Source: Candidatus Goldiibacteriota bacterium (GTDB taxonomy: Bacteria; Oederibacteriota; PGYV01; DSYL01). From it: a DNA stretch of 64,000 nucleotides. The notes under the pieces are model-generated. The model was not told the DNA's origin, did not search any database, and worked only from the letters and a program-made list of their open reading frames with translations. The stretch spans positions 1-64,000 of the forward strand of contig JAGNJD010000007.1 in the NCBI GenBank assembly GCA_018000835.1, in the 5' to 3' direction. Numbering within the stretch: position 1 is the stretch's first letter; every line of letters begins with the position of its first letter. Of the stretch, positions 57,415 to 64,000 are shown piece after piece. The position numbers and the translations under genes are program-made.

Positions 57415-58699
57415 TTTGCCCTTCTTCTTCCTGTATCTTCTCATGTTCTATTATTTCAATTGCCCTGTCTTTTAATTTTTTTATGTGCTCTTCGTCCTGT
57501 CCCAGTATTTCTGACAGCAGAGAATTTCTTGCAGCCATAAAATCCTTTAAATTTTTTATGCCTTCCTGTTTTAATTTTTTTAATAAAATTACGGGAATGT
57601 CGCTTAACTTAAACAAATCATATTCCAGTTGTTCTTCAAAATTCTTTTTCATTTCATTTAATTTATCTTCCATAAATTCACTTTCTCTCAATACAGAAAC
57701 TTTCCATTTTGTAATTTTGGCCACAAGACGCATATTGACGCCGTTTTTACCAATAACCTGTGAAAATTGCTCGTCAGGAACGGCAATTATTGCATATTTA
57801 TTTGGTTCGTCTATATAAATATTTTTGATGGCTATAGGCGCTATTGCACTTTCCAGATATTTTTTTATGTCGTTGCTGAATAATACCACGTCCACTTTTT
57901 CGCCCTGCAATTCTCTTATTATCGTCTGTATCCTGCTTCCTTTTACTCCAATGCAGGCACCTACCGGGTCTATATGAGCGTCTTTTGACGCAACGACGAT
58001 TTTTGTTTTTATTCCAGGTTCTCTTGCAACGTATACAACCTCAACTACTCCCTGGTCAATTTCTGTTATTTCCATTGCAAATATTTTTTTGATAAACCCA
58101 GGGTGCGTCCTTGAAAGTTCAAGAAAAGGATTTTCTCTTCCCCTTTTTACTTTTAAAATATAAGTACGGATTCTGTCGCCAACCTTAAACTCTTCCCTGC
58201 CAACCTGCTCTTTTTTTTTCAGGATGCCTTCTGCCGTCCCAAAATCAATTATAAAATTACCGTTTTCTTCAATTGTATGCACAACACCGGTTATTATTTC
58301 ACCTTCTTTATTTTTATACTCCTGAAACAACTGTTCCTTTTCTATTTCTCTTATTTTCTGTGATATAACCTGCTTTGTCGTCTGGGCTGCTATTCTTCCA
58401 AACTCCTTTGGATAAAATAAAACCTCTATTTCATCGCCAATCTTTACATCGGGTTTCGTTTTCTGCGCCTCATCAAAAGAAATTTCGGTATATTCGTTCT
58501 GGGCATTTTCAACGACCGTTTTTGCCCAGAAAAATTTTATGTCATTTTCGTCAAATTCTACTCTTATTTTTGTTTTTACCCCATAGACCTTTCTTGCAGC
58601 AGACGTTATGCCACGCTCAAATGCTTTAATTAATTCCACTCTGTCTATGTTTTTTATTTTTTCAACCTGTTGCAAAAATATCTGTATTTCGTTTGACAT
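57401..58699 (-). CDS. nusA: Transcription termination/antitermination factor NusA
   Basis: A 432-residue RNA polymerase-binding factor. The N-terminal domain covers about 1-125, the S1 domain about 135-200 (GEIITGVVHTIEENGNFIIDFG) and KH1/KH2 about 230-345 with DPVGACIGVKGSRIQTI near 240 and VIGKNGVNMRLV near 320. The C-terminal part is short, with an HhH-like segment near 385-420, and lacks the acidic repeats of enterobacterial NusA. It is 13 bases after rimP. Confidence 0.95.
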   Translation of the reverse strand: MSNEIQIFLQQVEKIKNIDRVELIKAFERGITSAARKVYGVKTKIRVEFDENDIKFFWAKTVVENAQNEYTEISFDEAQKTKPDVKIGDEIEVLFYPKEFGRIAAQTTKQVISQKIREIEKEQLFQEYKNKEGEIITGVVHTIEENGNFIIDFGTAEGILKKKEQVGREEFKVGDRIRTYILKVKRGRENPFLELSRTHPGFIKKIFAMEITEIDQGVVEVVYVAREPGIKTKIVVASKDAHIDPVGACIGVKGSRIQTIIRELQGEKVDVVLFSNDIKKYLESAIAPIAIKNIYIDEPNKYAIIAVPDEQFSQVIGKNGVNMRLVAKITKWKVSVLRESEFMEDKLNEMKKNFEEQLEYDLFKLSDIPVILLKKLKQEGIKNLKDFMAARNSLLSEILGQDEEHIKKLKDRAIEIIEHEKIQEEEGQNENI

Positions 58700-58712
58700 A
58701 AAAATGCCTCTT

Positions 58713-59162
58713 TTAAATTTTTATTTCACCAGCAAGATTCGCCTTTTTAACGTTGTTAAAATCAACTTCAACAATTCCGGCATTTGTATCAATTGCTATT
58801 GTATCATTTAATATTTTATCTATATTACCTTCCAGAAAATTCATGCTGTTTACCGGTTCGTTGGTAACTATTTTTACCTTTTTTCCAATAAATTTTTTAA
58901 AGTCTTCAATCTTTTTTAACGGTCTGTCTATACCCGGTGACGATACTTCCAGGGAAAAATTATATCCTGAAGCACCAAGTAAAATATTTACCGATTTACT
59001 AATAAAAGTGCAATCGTCCAGGGATACGCCACCCTGCTTATCTATTATTATTCTTAAATAATCCGTATTAATTAGATCTATGTCTACGAGTTCCATAAAA
59101 TTATCCTTTATTATTGGCTCAATTAAACCAATAATACGTTGCTTTAAGTCCTGATTTGTCAT
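58713..59162 (-). CDS. rimP: Ribosome maturation factor RimP
   Basis: A 149-residue protein needed for 30S maturation. Typical segments are LRIIIDKQGGVSLDDC near 41 and LEVSSPGIDRPLKKIEDFKKFIGK near 78 (core SPGIDRPLKKIEDFKKFIG). The ATG at 59162 has GAGGT eight bases upstream; a longer reading from 59225 adds 21 non-conserved residues. It opens the rimP-nusA-infB operon. Confidence 0.92.
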   Translation of the reverse strand: MTNQDLKQRIIGLIEPIIKDNFMELVDIDLINTDYLRIIIDKQGGVSLDDCTFISKSVNILLGASGYNFSLEVSSPGIDRPLKKIEDFKKFIGKKVKIVTNEPVNSMNFLEGNIDKILNDTIAIDTNAGIVEVDFNNVKKANLAGEIKI

Positions 59163-59432
59163 AAATACCTCAATAAAATCAAAAAGTGGGGTCATACAAT
59201 TTCCCCACTTCCGTGGATTTATCAATAAAATCTATACTATATTCTTTTTACTATACATACAGGCATTACTATATGAATAAATATAGCATAAGTTTCATCA
59301 TAAGGCAAGATAGTTTTATGTTTAGTTTCGTAAATAATCAGCGAATTTCATTGGTTGAAATAATAATTTTCAATTGAAGCCTTTTGGGTAAAAAATTTAG
59401 TGTTTTGTAGACGCATTTCAGTAATTAATTTT

Positions 59433-59960
59433 TTAAATATTTCTAAAAATCTCTTCAAAATCATTAAATGCCTTTTTCGTAAATAAATAGAATACCACTC
59501 TGTTTAAATATACCGGATTTTCAGCGTCAAACTTTTTTGTTTCGTCAAACATTATTCTTGCACAATCAGGTATCGGGAACCTGCCCACGCCCGTTCCCAA
59601 TGCAGGAAAAGAAATTGACTGTAGTTTTAGTTTTTCTGCAAGTAATAAAGAATTTCTGGTTGCTTCACGAATGTATTTTTCGTTCGTTTCAAAATTCATT
59701 CCCATAACTGCTGCATGAATTACGTATTTCGCATTTAACCTGCCTGCTCCAGTTTCAATTGCACCGCCAATTTGTATGGGACCTTTCTTAATTGCTTCTT
59801 TTTCAATCTGAATTCCGCCATGTGCTTTTAGTGCACCCGCCACGCCTGCTCCCATGTATAAATTATTATTAGCAGCATTTACAATTGCATCGGTTTTTGC
59901 AGTGGCAATATCTCCCATGTATATTTCCAAAACTATATTTTTTAATTTTTTTGCCTGCAT
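59433..59960 (-). CDS. Macrodomain protein (ADP-ribose binding / deacetylase-like)
   Basis: A 175-residue macrodomain. The ligand-binding motifs are DAIVNAANNNLYMGAGVAGALKAHGG near 22-47 (core IVNAANNNLYMGAGVAGAL) and SFPALGTGVGRFPIPDCA near 115. The family binds ADP-ribose and can hydrolyse O-acetyl-ADP-ribose. The start at 59960 has GGAGGT five bases upstream; the in-frame ATG at 59978 is less likely. It is isolated, so its substrate cannot be guessed from neighbours. Confidence 0.92.
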   Translation of the reverse strand: MQAKKLKNIVLEIYMGDIATAKTDAIVNAANNNLYMGAGVAGALKAHGGIQIEKEAIKKGPIQIGGAIETGAGRLNAKYVIHAAVMGMNFETNEKYIREATRNSLLLAEKLKLQSISFPALGTGVGRFPIPDCARIMFDETKKFDAENPVYLNRVVFYLFTKKAFNDFEEIFRNI

Positions 59961-60072
59961 GTTAAACCTCCGGAACAAAAATTGATTATAATTATTAATA
60001 TATTATATCACTTCCATACAGTAAAAAATACAAATTTCATGTAATAAATTTAATCAAAAACGTAATTTTTAT

Positions 60073-60100
60073 TTGACTTTTATCTTAAATAAATTATAAT
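60073..60100 (+). promoter_or_regulatory. Sigma-70 promoter of the tRNA-Leu / PilZ unit
   Basis: TTGACT at 60073-60078, a 16-base spacer, and TATAAT at 60095-60100, ten bases upstream of the tRNA gene. This is one of the strongest promoter matches in the window. Confidence 0.75.
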
Positions 60101-60109
60101 ACAAAAGAG

Positions 60110-60196
60110 GCCGGAGTGGTGAAACTGGCAGACACAGGGGACTCAAAATCCCCCGCCCTTAAAAGCGTGTCGGTTCAAATCCGACCTCCGGCACCA
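60110..60196 (+). tRNA. tRNA-Leu (anticodon CAA)
   Basis: An 87-nt type II tRNA. The acceptor arm GCCGGAG pairs with CTCCGGC. The anticodon stem GGGGA/TCCCC encloses loop CTCAAAA, giving CAA, which reads UUG. A long variable arm (CGCCCTT AAAAGCGTG) and a T-arm with GGTTCAAATCC are present. CCA is encoded at 60194-60196. A PilZ gene begins 23 bases later. Confidence 0.96.
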
Positions 60197-60219
60197 AAAA
60201 ACAAAAAAACAGGTGGAAC

Positions 60220-60606
60220 ATGAAAAAACAATATAAAGAATCTAGAAAATTTCCGAGATATACAAAAATAATTCAAGTTGAATGCACGGTTAAAAACTTT
60301 CCGGAGGACCTGATTGATAAAAAAGCAAAAGTAAAAGAAGGAGAAACTTTCAGGGCAACGACGATAAACGTAAGTCAAAGCGGGATACTAATCAATTATG
60401 ATTACATATTGCCGGAAAGAACGATTCTTGAACTTATCGTAACAGACGAAACATTTGTTTCCAAAAATCATCCAATAAAATTTGATGTTAGAATTGCCTG
60501 GACAAAAAGGAATGCATACAAAATATTCGGTAGATTTTCAGCAGGACTGCATATTTTAAAAGGCAATAAAGAAGACATAGACAGATTAGTAGAACATTTT
60601 AATTAA
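60220..60606 (+). CDS. PilZ domain protein (probable c-di-GMP receptor)
   Basis: A 128-residue PilZ domain protein. RKFPR gives the RxxxR motif near residue 9, and NVSQSG the (D/N)xSxxG motif near 50. An insertion of about 25 residues (KNFPEDLIDKKAKVKEGET) precedes the second motif. The domain ends with FSAGLHILKG. AGGTGG precedes the ATG. It is transcribed with the tRNA-Leu promoter or from read-through, and the next gene starts two bases after its stop. It may regulate that glycosyltransferase-like protein. Confidence 0.87.
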   Translation: MKKQYKESRKFPRYTKIIQVECTVKNFPEDLIDKKAKVKEGETFRATTINVSQSGILINYDYILPERTILELIVTDETFVSKNHPIKFDVRIAWTKRNAYKIFGRFSAGLHILKGNKEDIDRLVEHFN

Positions 60607-60608
60607 AA

Positions 60609-62648
60609 ATGTTTTTAACGGGGAAACAGCAATCCTTATTATTGTCAATTTCGGTTTTATTCCTTTTTTTTATTTTTATATCAATGGTCCCTCCATCTGT
60701 TTATTCTGGGGACTGCGGTGAAACAATCACTGCATCTTATACTCTTGGAATACAACATCCACCCGGTTATCCATCGTTTTCATTACTGGCAAAATTATTC
60801 ACTTTTATTAATATCGGCGATGTTTCTTACAGAATTTATTTATTTAGCATTACGTTGTCTCTTTTATGTTTTATTTTGATTTTTATCTTTTTTAAAAAGT
60901 TACTAAGGTTACTAAACGTTTCTGATTCTAATTTTTTATCATTTATCCCTTCATTTTTATTCATCAGCGGTTTTACCATTTTGCAACAGTCAATAATCGC
61001 CAAGGGCGGTATCTACATTTTAAATCTTGCTTTTTTGATTCTACTTTCAATTTTTTTATTAAATATTTACGTTCAAAAAAACGTTAAAAAAAATATTTTT
61101 CTATTCTGTCTGTTTTTCGGGCTTTCCCTGGGTAATCATCTTATGCTGCAAATAGTTTTACTGCCGGCGTATGTTTTCCTGTTGCTTAAATCCGGCATAA
61201 TCAAAAATTTTAAAATCCGCGACTGGATTTTCTCGTTTATTTTTTTTACGCTGGGAATTTCAATATACGTCTATATGCCAATAAGAGCACAAACGGCAAT
61301 ATTAAACTGGGGCGACCCTTCAACTCTTCCTAATTTTATAGAAGTAATAACCCGCTATCAATACGTCAGGTCTGAAATAACGCGGTCCATTTCAAACACT
61401 TTTTTTCAGGCGATAAAATTCTTTTCTGCTTCCATGTTTGAAAATCTCTTCGTTGGTTACGTTTTTATTGCCATTGGATGTTTCATGCTATACAAAAAAA
61501 ATAAAATTTTGCTCTGGTATTTTTTATTAGTTCCAGTATTTTTTCTTCTGGTAACTTCTTTTTATTTAAATTTAAAAAAGGAACATCTTTACATAATGGA
61601 AACTTACATTACACCAGTTTATTTTCCTATTTCGGTCTTTATGGGGCTTGGATTGTACTTCATTTCAGATAAAATTAAAAACAGTTTCGTTCCGTTTGTC
61701 GTTTTCTTTGCATTATTTTTAACTCAATTGATTATATTTTACAACATTCTGAATAAAAGCAGATATTTTTCTCCCTACGACTTCAACAGAAACGTCATGT
61801 CTTCCGTTGAAAAAGATTCCATTCTTTTTATGGCAGGAGACGGCGTTGTTTTTCCATGCTGGTATCTGAAATACGTTAAAAAGTACAGGCCTGACGTAAT
61901 AATAATAGGGACCCCGGTTTTACCCATGAAATGGGTAAGGGACAACGTATCAAAACAGAATCCGGACGTAAAACTACCAATAATAACAAAAAAGGTAGGA
62001 ACGGAGTCCATCGGATACATCATCAATGCCATAATAAAAATGAATCTTGCAAAATTTAACATTTATTTTTCGTATAACAAACCGGAAGAAAATGCCATTG
62101 ATAATACCATAAAAATTATGCCCAAAGGGCTTGTTCAGAAAGTGCTGCCGGCAGAATATGCGTTCATAAATGACAAATATATCCTTGCAAACATGAACAT
62201 GTGGAAACTCTATAATTTACGTGGGATTTATAACATACAAAAAAATTTTTATCCCGAAAAATATCAGGACCTTTATGCAAAAGACATGTCGGTTGCTGCA
62301 AATTCTTCCGGAACTTTTTTTGAAGACAACCTTTTTTACGACTGGTCGCTTTATTATTTTAAACTTGCAAATAAATTATTTCCATCAGATCATGAATACG
62401 TTTATAACATAGGAAATGCCTATTATAATCTAAAAAAATACGAACTGGCAATCCTTCAATATAAAAAATGCGTTGAAATGAATCCAGAATATGAAAACGC
62501 ATGGTATAATCTCGGGGTTACCTATTACGCCTTAAAAGATTACAAACAATCCCTTTTTTCGTTTGAAATGGTCAAAAAAATAAATCCCGGAAGAACGGAC
62601 GTTGATTCAAACATAAGAGCATTAAAATTGTTTTCTGAAAAAAATTAA
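60609..62648 (+). CDS. DUF2723 family membrane protein (PMT-like) with C-terminal TPR
   Basis: A 679-residue protein. The N-terminal ~400 residues form a polytopic domain of about ten helices with the DUF2723 signature SGDCGETITASYTLGIQHPPGYP near 34-56 (core DCGETITASYTLGIQHPPG), in which an acidic pair follows the first helix. The domain resembles protein O-mannosyltransferases. A soluble part follows, then TPR repeats near 600-670 (YNIGNAYYNLKKYELAILQY and NLGVTYYALKDYKQSLFSF). It probably glycosylates envelope proteins, possibly the Thr-rich surface protein, but this is inference. It is two bases after the PilZ gene. Confidence 0.86.
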   Translation: MFLTGKQQSLLLSISVLFLFFIFISMVPPSVYSGDCGETITASYTLGIQHPPGYPSFSLLAKLFTFINIGDVSYRIYLFSITLSLLCFILIFIFFKKLLRLLNVSDSNFLSFIPSFLFISGFTILQQSIIAKGGIYILNLAFLILLSIFLLNIYVQKNVKKNIFLFCLFFGLSLGNHLMLQIVLLPAYVFLLLKSGIIKNFKIRDWIFSFIFFTLGISIYVYMPIRAQTAILNWGDPSTLPNFIEVITRYQYVRSEITRSISNTFFQAIKFFSASMFENLFVGYVFIAIGCFMLYKKNKILLWYFLLVPVFFLLVTSFYLNLKKEHLYIMETYITPVYFPISVFMGLGLYFISDKIKNSFVPFVVFFALFLTQLIIFYNILNKSRYFSPYDFNRNVMSSVEKDSILFMAGDGVVFPCWYLKYVKKYRPDVIIIGTPVLPMKWVRDNVSKQNPDVKLPIITKKVGTESIGYIINAIIKMNLAKFNIYFSYNKPEENAIDNTIKIMPKGLVQKVLPAEYAFINDKYILANMNMWKLYNLRGIYNIQKNFYPEKYQDLYAKDMSVAANSSGTFFEDNLFYDWSLYYFKLANKLFPSDHEYVYNIGNAYYNLKKYELAILQYKKCVEMNPEYENAWYNLGVTYYALKDYKQSLFSFEMVKKINPGRTDVDSNIRALKLFSEKN

Positions 62649-62754
62649 AATGCTTGGTTCCGGCCACACTGTGGTATCTCTGCATTTCAGGGTGCACGCC
62701 TAAAATGTCCAGACAGGCACACTGAGGAAAGCCGATTTTAGAATTAGTTCTTTA

Positions 62755-63627
62755 TTACGTTGTTCTTCTATCAAATACAAATTCACTTTTTGGAAATTTC
62801 TGTGCATATTGTTTCAATTCGCTTGCAATATCTTCAACCTGTGCAAAATGCATTAATTTCCTGTTCAAATTTGATACGACACTGATTGACAGAGTCATAA
62901 GCGGGGTTCTTACTTCTTCCCCACGCCTTGTATGCGTTACTATGTATCCTTTTTCCCTGTCTTCTTTTTCATAATGTTGTTCAATCAATAAATCAAACGA
63001 TTTTATCAATTCCGTACATAATTTTGCATGCCTTTCGGGATTGGTTAAAATTACAAAATTGTCCCCTCCCAGATGACTAACAAAATCCTTTTGGTCCCCA
63101 TTTTCTTTAACAACGTCATAAATCAAATTAGACAAAAATTTTAAAACAATATCTCCTTTTTCATATCCATATTTTTTATTATAGTATTTAAAATCTTTCA
63201 TGTCTACGTAACATATTGCAATTTTTTCATCTCCTTCAATTTTTCTCATTAGTTCCTGCTGAAAAAACAGGGAATCGGGCAAACCAGAAATCGGATTAAT
63301 CCTGCCAGTTTTTTTTGCATGACCATAAATTTCAGAATCATATGTCATATAAAGGTCAAAAACGTCAGGCGATGAAATCTTTTCTTTTAATAAATCATCT
63401 TCCAGAAATTTGGAAGAAGTAATAAGGTCGTTTATTCTCAGGTTATATTTTTCAAGAATGTCTTTTATTGCAATAATTTTTTTAATCATGGTTTTGCTGA
63501 ATTTTCTATGACCGGATGGAAGGCGTAACGGCTTTATAAGTCCAAGACTTTCCCAATATCTTAAAGTTCTTTCTGATAATCCGCTTAATTTTGCGGCTGC
63601 TCCTATTCCTATTAACGTTTCCTTCAT
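62755..63627 (-). CDS. MerR-type regulator fused to a degenerate GGDEF domain
   Basis: A 290-residue protein. The MerR-type winged helix (GIGAAAKLSGLSERTLRYWESLGLI) is at about 6-60, then a linker, then a GGDEF-like domain at about 105-275. The catalytic motif reads LGGDNFVILT, with Asn in place of the usual Glu, so cyclase activity is doubtful. Upstream motifs NPISGLPDS and CYVDMKDFKYYNKKYG are in the expected places. It may bind GTP or c-di-GMP to control DNA binding. AAGGAGATG precedes the ATG, and a strong promoter lies at 63718-63746. Confidence 0.8.
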   Translation of the reverse strand: MKETLIGIGAAAKLSGLSERTLRYWESLGLIKPLRLPSGHRKFSKTMIKKIIAIKDILEKYNLRINDLITSSKFLEDDLLKEKISSPDVFDLYMTYDSEIYGHAKKTGRINPISGLPDSLFFQQELMRKIEGDEKIAICYVDMKDFKYYNKKYGYEKGDIVLKFLSNLIYDVVKENGDQKDFVSHLGGDNFVILTNPERHAKLCTELIKSFDLLIEQHYEKEDREKGYIVTHTRRGEEVRTPLMTLSISVVSNLNRKLMHFAQVEDIASELKQYAQKFPKSEFVFDRRTT

Positions 63628-63717
63628 AAGATTACATCTCCTTGATTAATTACATAAAAACTCTTATGTCCCCATTTTTATTTCGCCTCATTTTATTTTA
63701 ATAATATATATATCTAA

Positions 63718-63746
63718 TATATAACAAATAATAACTATTTTGTCAA
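63718..63746 (-). promoter_or_regulatory. Sigma-70 promoter of the MerR-GGDEF gene
   Basis: On the minus strand, a perfect TTGACA (63741-63746) and TATATA (63718-63723) are separated by 17 bases. The surrounding AT-rich, partly palindromic region could hold the MerR operator, but I cannot define it. Confidence 0.6.
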
Positions 63747-63864
63747 GTAAAAAGAATTTTTCTAATATATTTTACCAAATAAAATATTTATAAACTTTAA
63801 ATAAACAATGAAATCATGTTATTTAAGTCAAAATAATTGTTTCTTTCAATTGTATTTTAAATAC

Positions 63865-63893
63865 TTGACTTTAATTTGTAAAAGTAATATATT
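63865..63893 (+). promoter_or_regulatory. Sigma-70 promoter of the last, partial gene
   Basis: TTGACT at 63865-63870 and TATATT at 63888-63893, spacer 17 bases, ahead of the ATG at 63918. Confidence 0.55.
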
Positions 63894-63917
63894 TGTTTTC
63901 ATAAATAGAGGTTTTTC

Positions 63918-64000
63918 ATGGAAAAAAATGTTAAAATAAAACAAACACAGAGCAATCATTCAAAAATAATTATTCCGTTTTTAATTATCGTAATTCTTGT
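63918..64000 (+). CDS. Partial gene start, membrane-anchored protein
   Basis: Only 27 codons are visible before the window ends. A GAGGT ribosome site lies seven bases before the ATG. The encoded start is a short basic region and then a hydrophobic helix (IIIPFLIIVIL from about residue 17), as in sensors or anchored enzymes. It is divergent from the MerR-GGDEF gene, so it may be its target. The family cannot be called. Confidence 0.6.
   Translation, partial: MEKNVKIKQTQSNHSKIIIPFLIIVIL

Overview
This window is about 64 kb of AT-rich bacterial chromosome (GC roughly one third by eye) and is densely coded, mostly on the minus strand. It comes from a didermic, probably uncultivated bacterium. 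The outer envelope is indicated by three PorV/PorQ-type beta-barrel proteins, two further predicted outer-membrane barrels, and a 909-residue Thr-rich surface protein ending in FlgD-like modules. Together with a GldA/F/G-like ABC cassette, this resembles candidate phyla such as Goldbacteria or Firestonebacteria. That placement is an inference from gene style only; there is no rRNA in the window.

Layout: 0.3-1.7 kb, plus-strand DUF502, PilZ and a small duplicated-motif protein, followed by a structured repeat. 2-8 kb, PorV/FlgD protein, TrpB2, CvpA, a zinc-ribbon/TPR membrane protein and an FN3 barrel protein. 7.9-10.4 kb, trpG, trpE and hisI. 10.4-11 kb, a cluster of palindromic repeats. 11-16 kb, the histidine operon hisD-C-B-H-A-F, preceded by rnr, a PorV-TPR protein and a RsbW/RsbU-like kinase-phosphatase in one tight transcription unit. 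22-26.5 kb, a small inverted-repeat element, the Thr-repeat surface protein and another barrel. 26.5-30.6 kb, alaS-ruvX-mltG. 31-38 kb, a DUF1848 protein, HtrA and the Gld-like ABC system with DUF4340. 38-43.7 kb, the chaperones dnaK, groES-groEL and dnaJ. 44-46.5 kb, an apparently imported segment with a DUF2442 protein, an AbiE toxin-antitoxin pair and a second copy of the structured repeat. 46.6-50.8 kb, two FAD oxidoreductases, a glycosyltransferase and a PorV protein. 51-52 kb, a CBS-GGDEF protein. 52-59 kb, the translation operon rimP-nusA-infB-ylxP-rbfA-nrnA-ribF, without truB. 59.4-64 kb, a macrodomain protein, tRNA-Leu, PilZ, a DUF2723 mannosyltransferase-like protein, MerR-GGDEF and the start of one more gene.

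Functionally the window combines core translation, chaperone and amino-acid genes with cell-envelope genes and a partial c-di-GMP network: two PilZ proteins with intact ligand motifs, one GGDEF with an intact motif, one degenerate GGDNF, and no EAL or HD-GYP.

Three observations stand out. First, the tetranucleotide ACGT is strikingly over-represented in host genes and intergenic DNA alike (9 copies counted in 14041-14760, about four times expectation), and Asn/Asp/Tyr codons take C before Val codons; the AbiE segment lacks this signature. Second, a ~168 bp repeat occurs in two inverted copies 44 kb apart and is built from nested hairpins. Third, the SpoIIE-type phosphatase has an N-terminal anti-sigma-kinase-like domain and a C-terminal region resembling a transposase helix-turn-helix.
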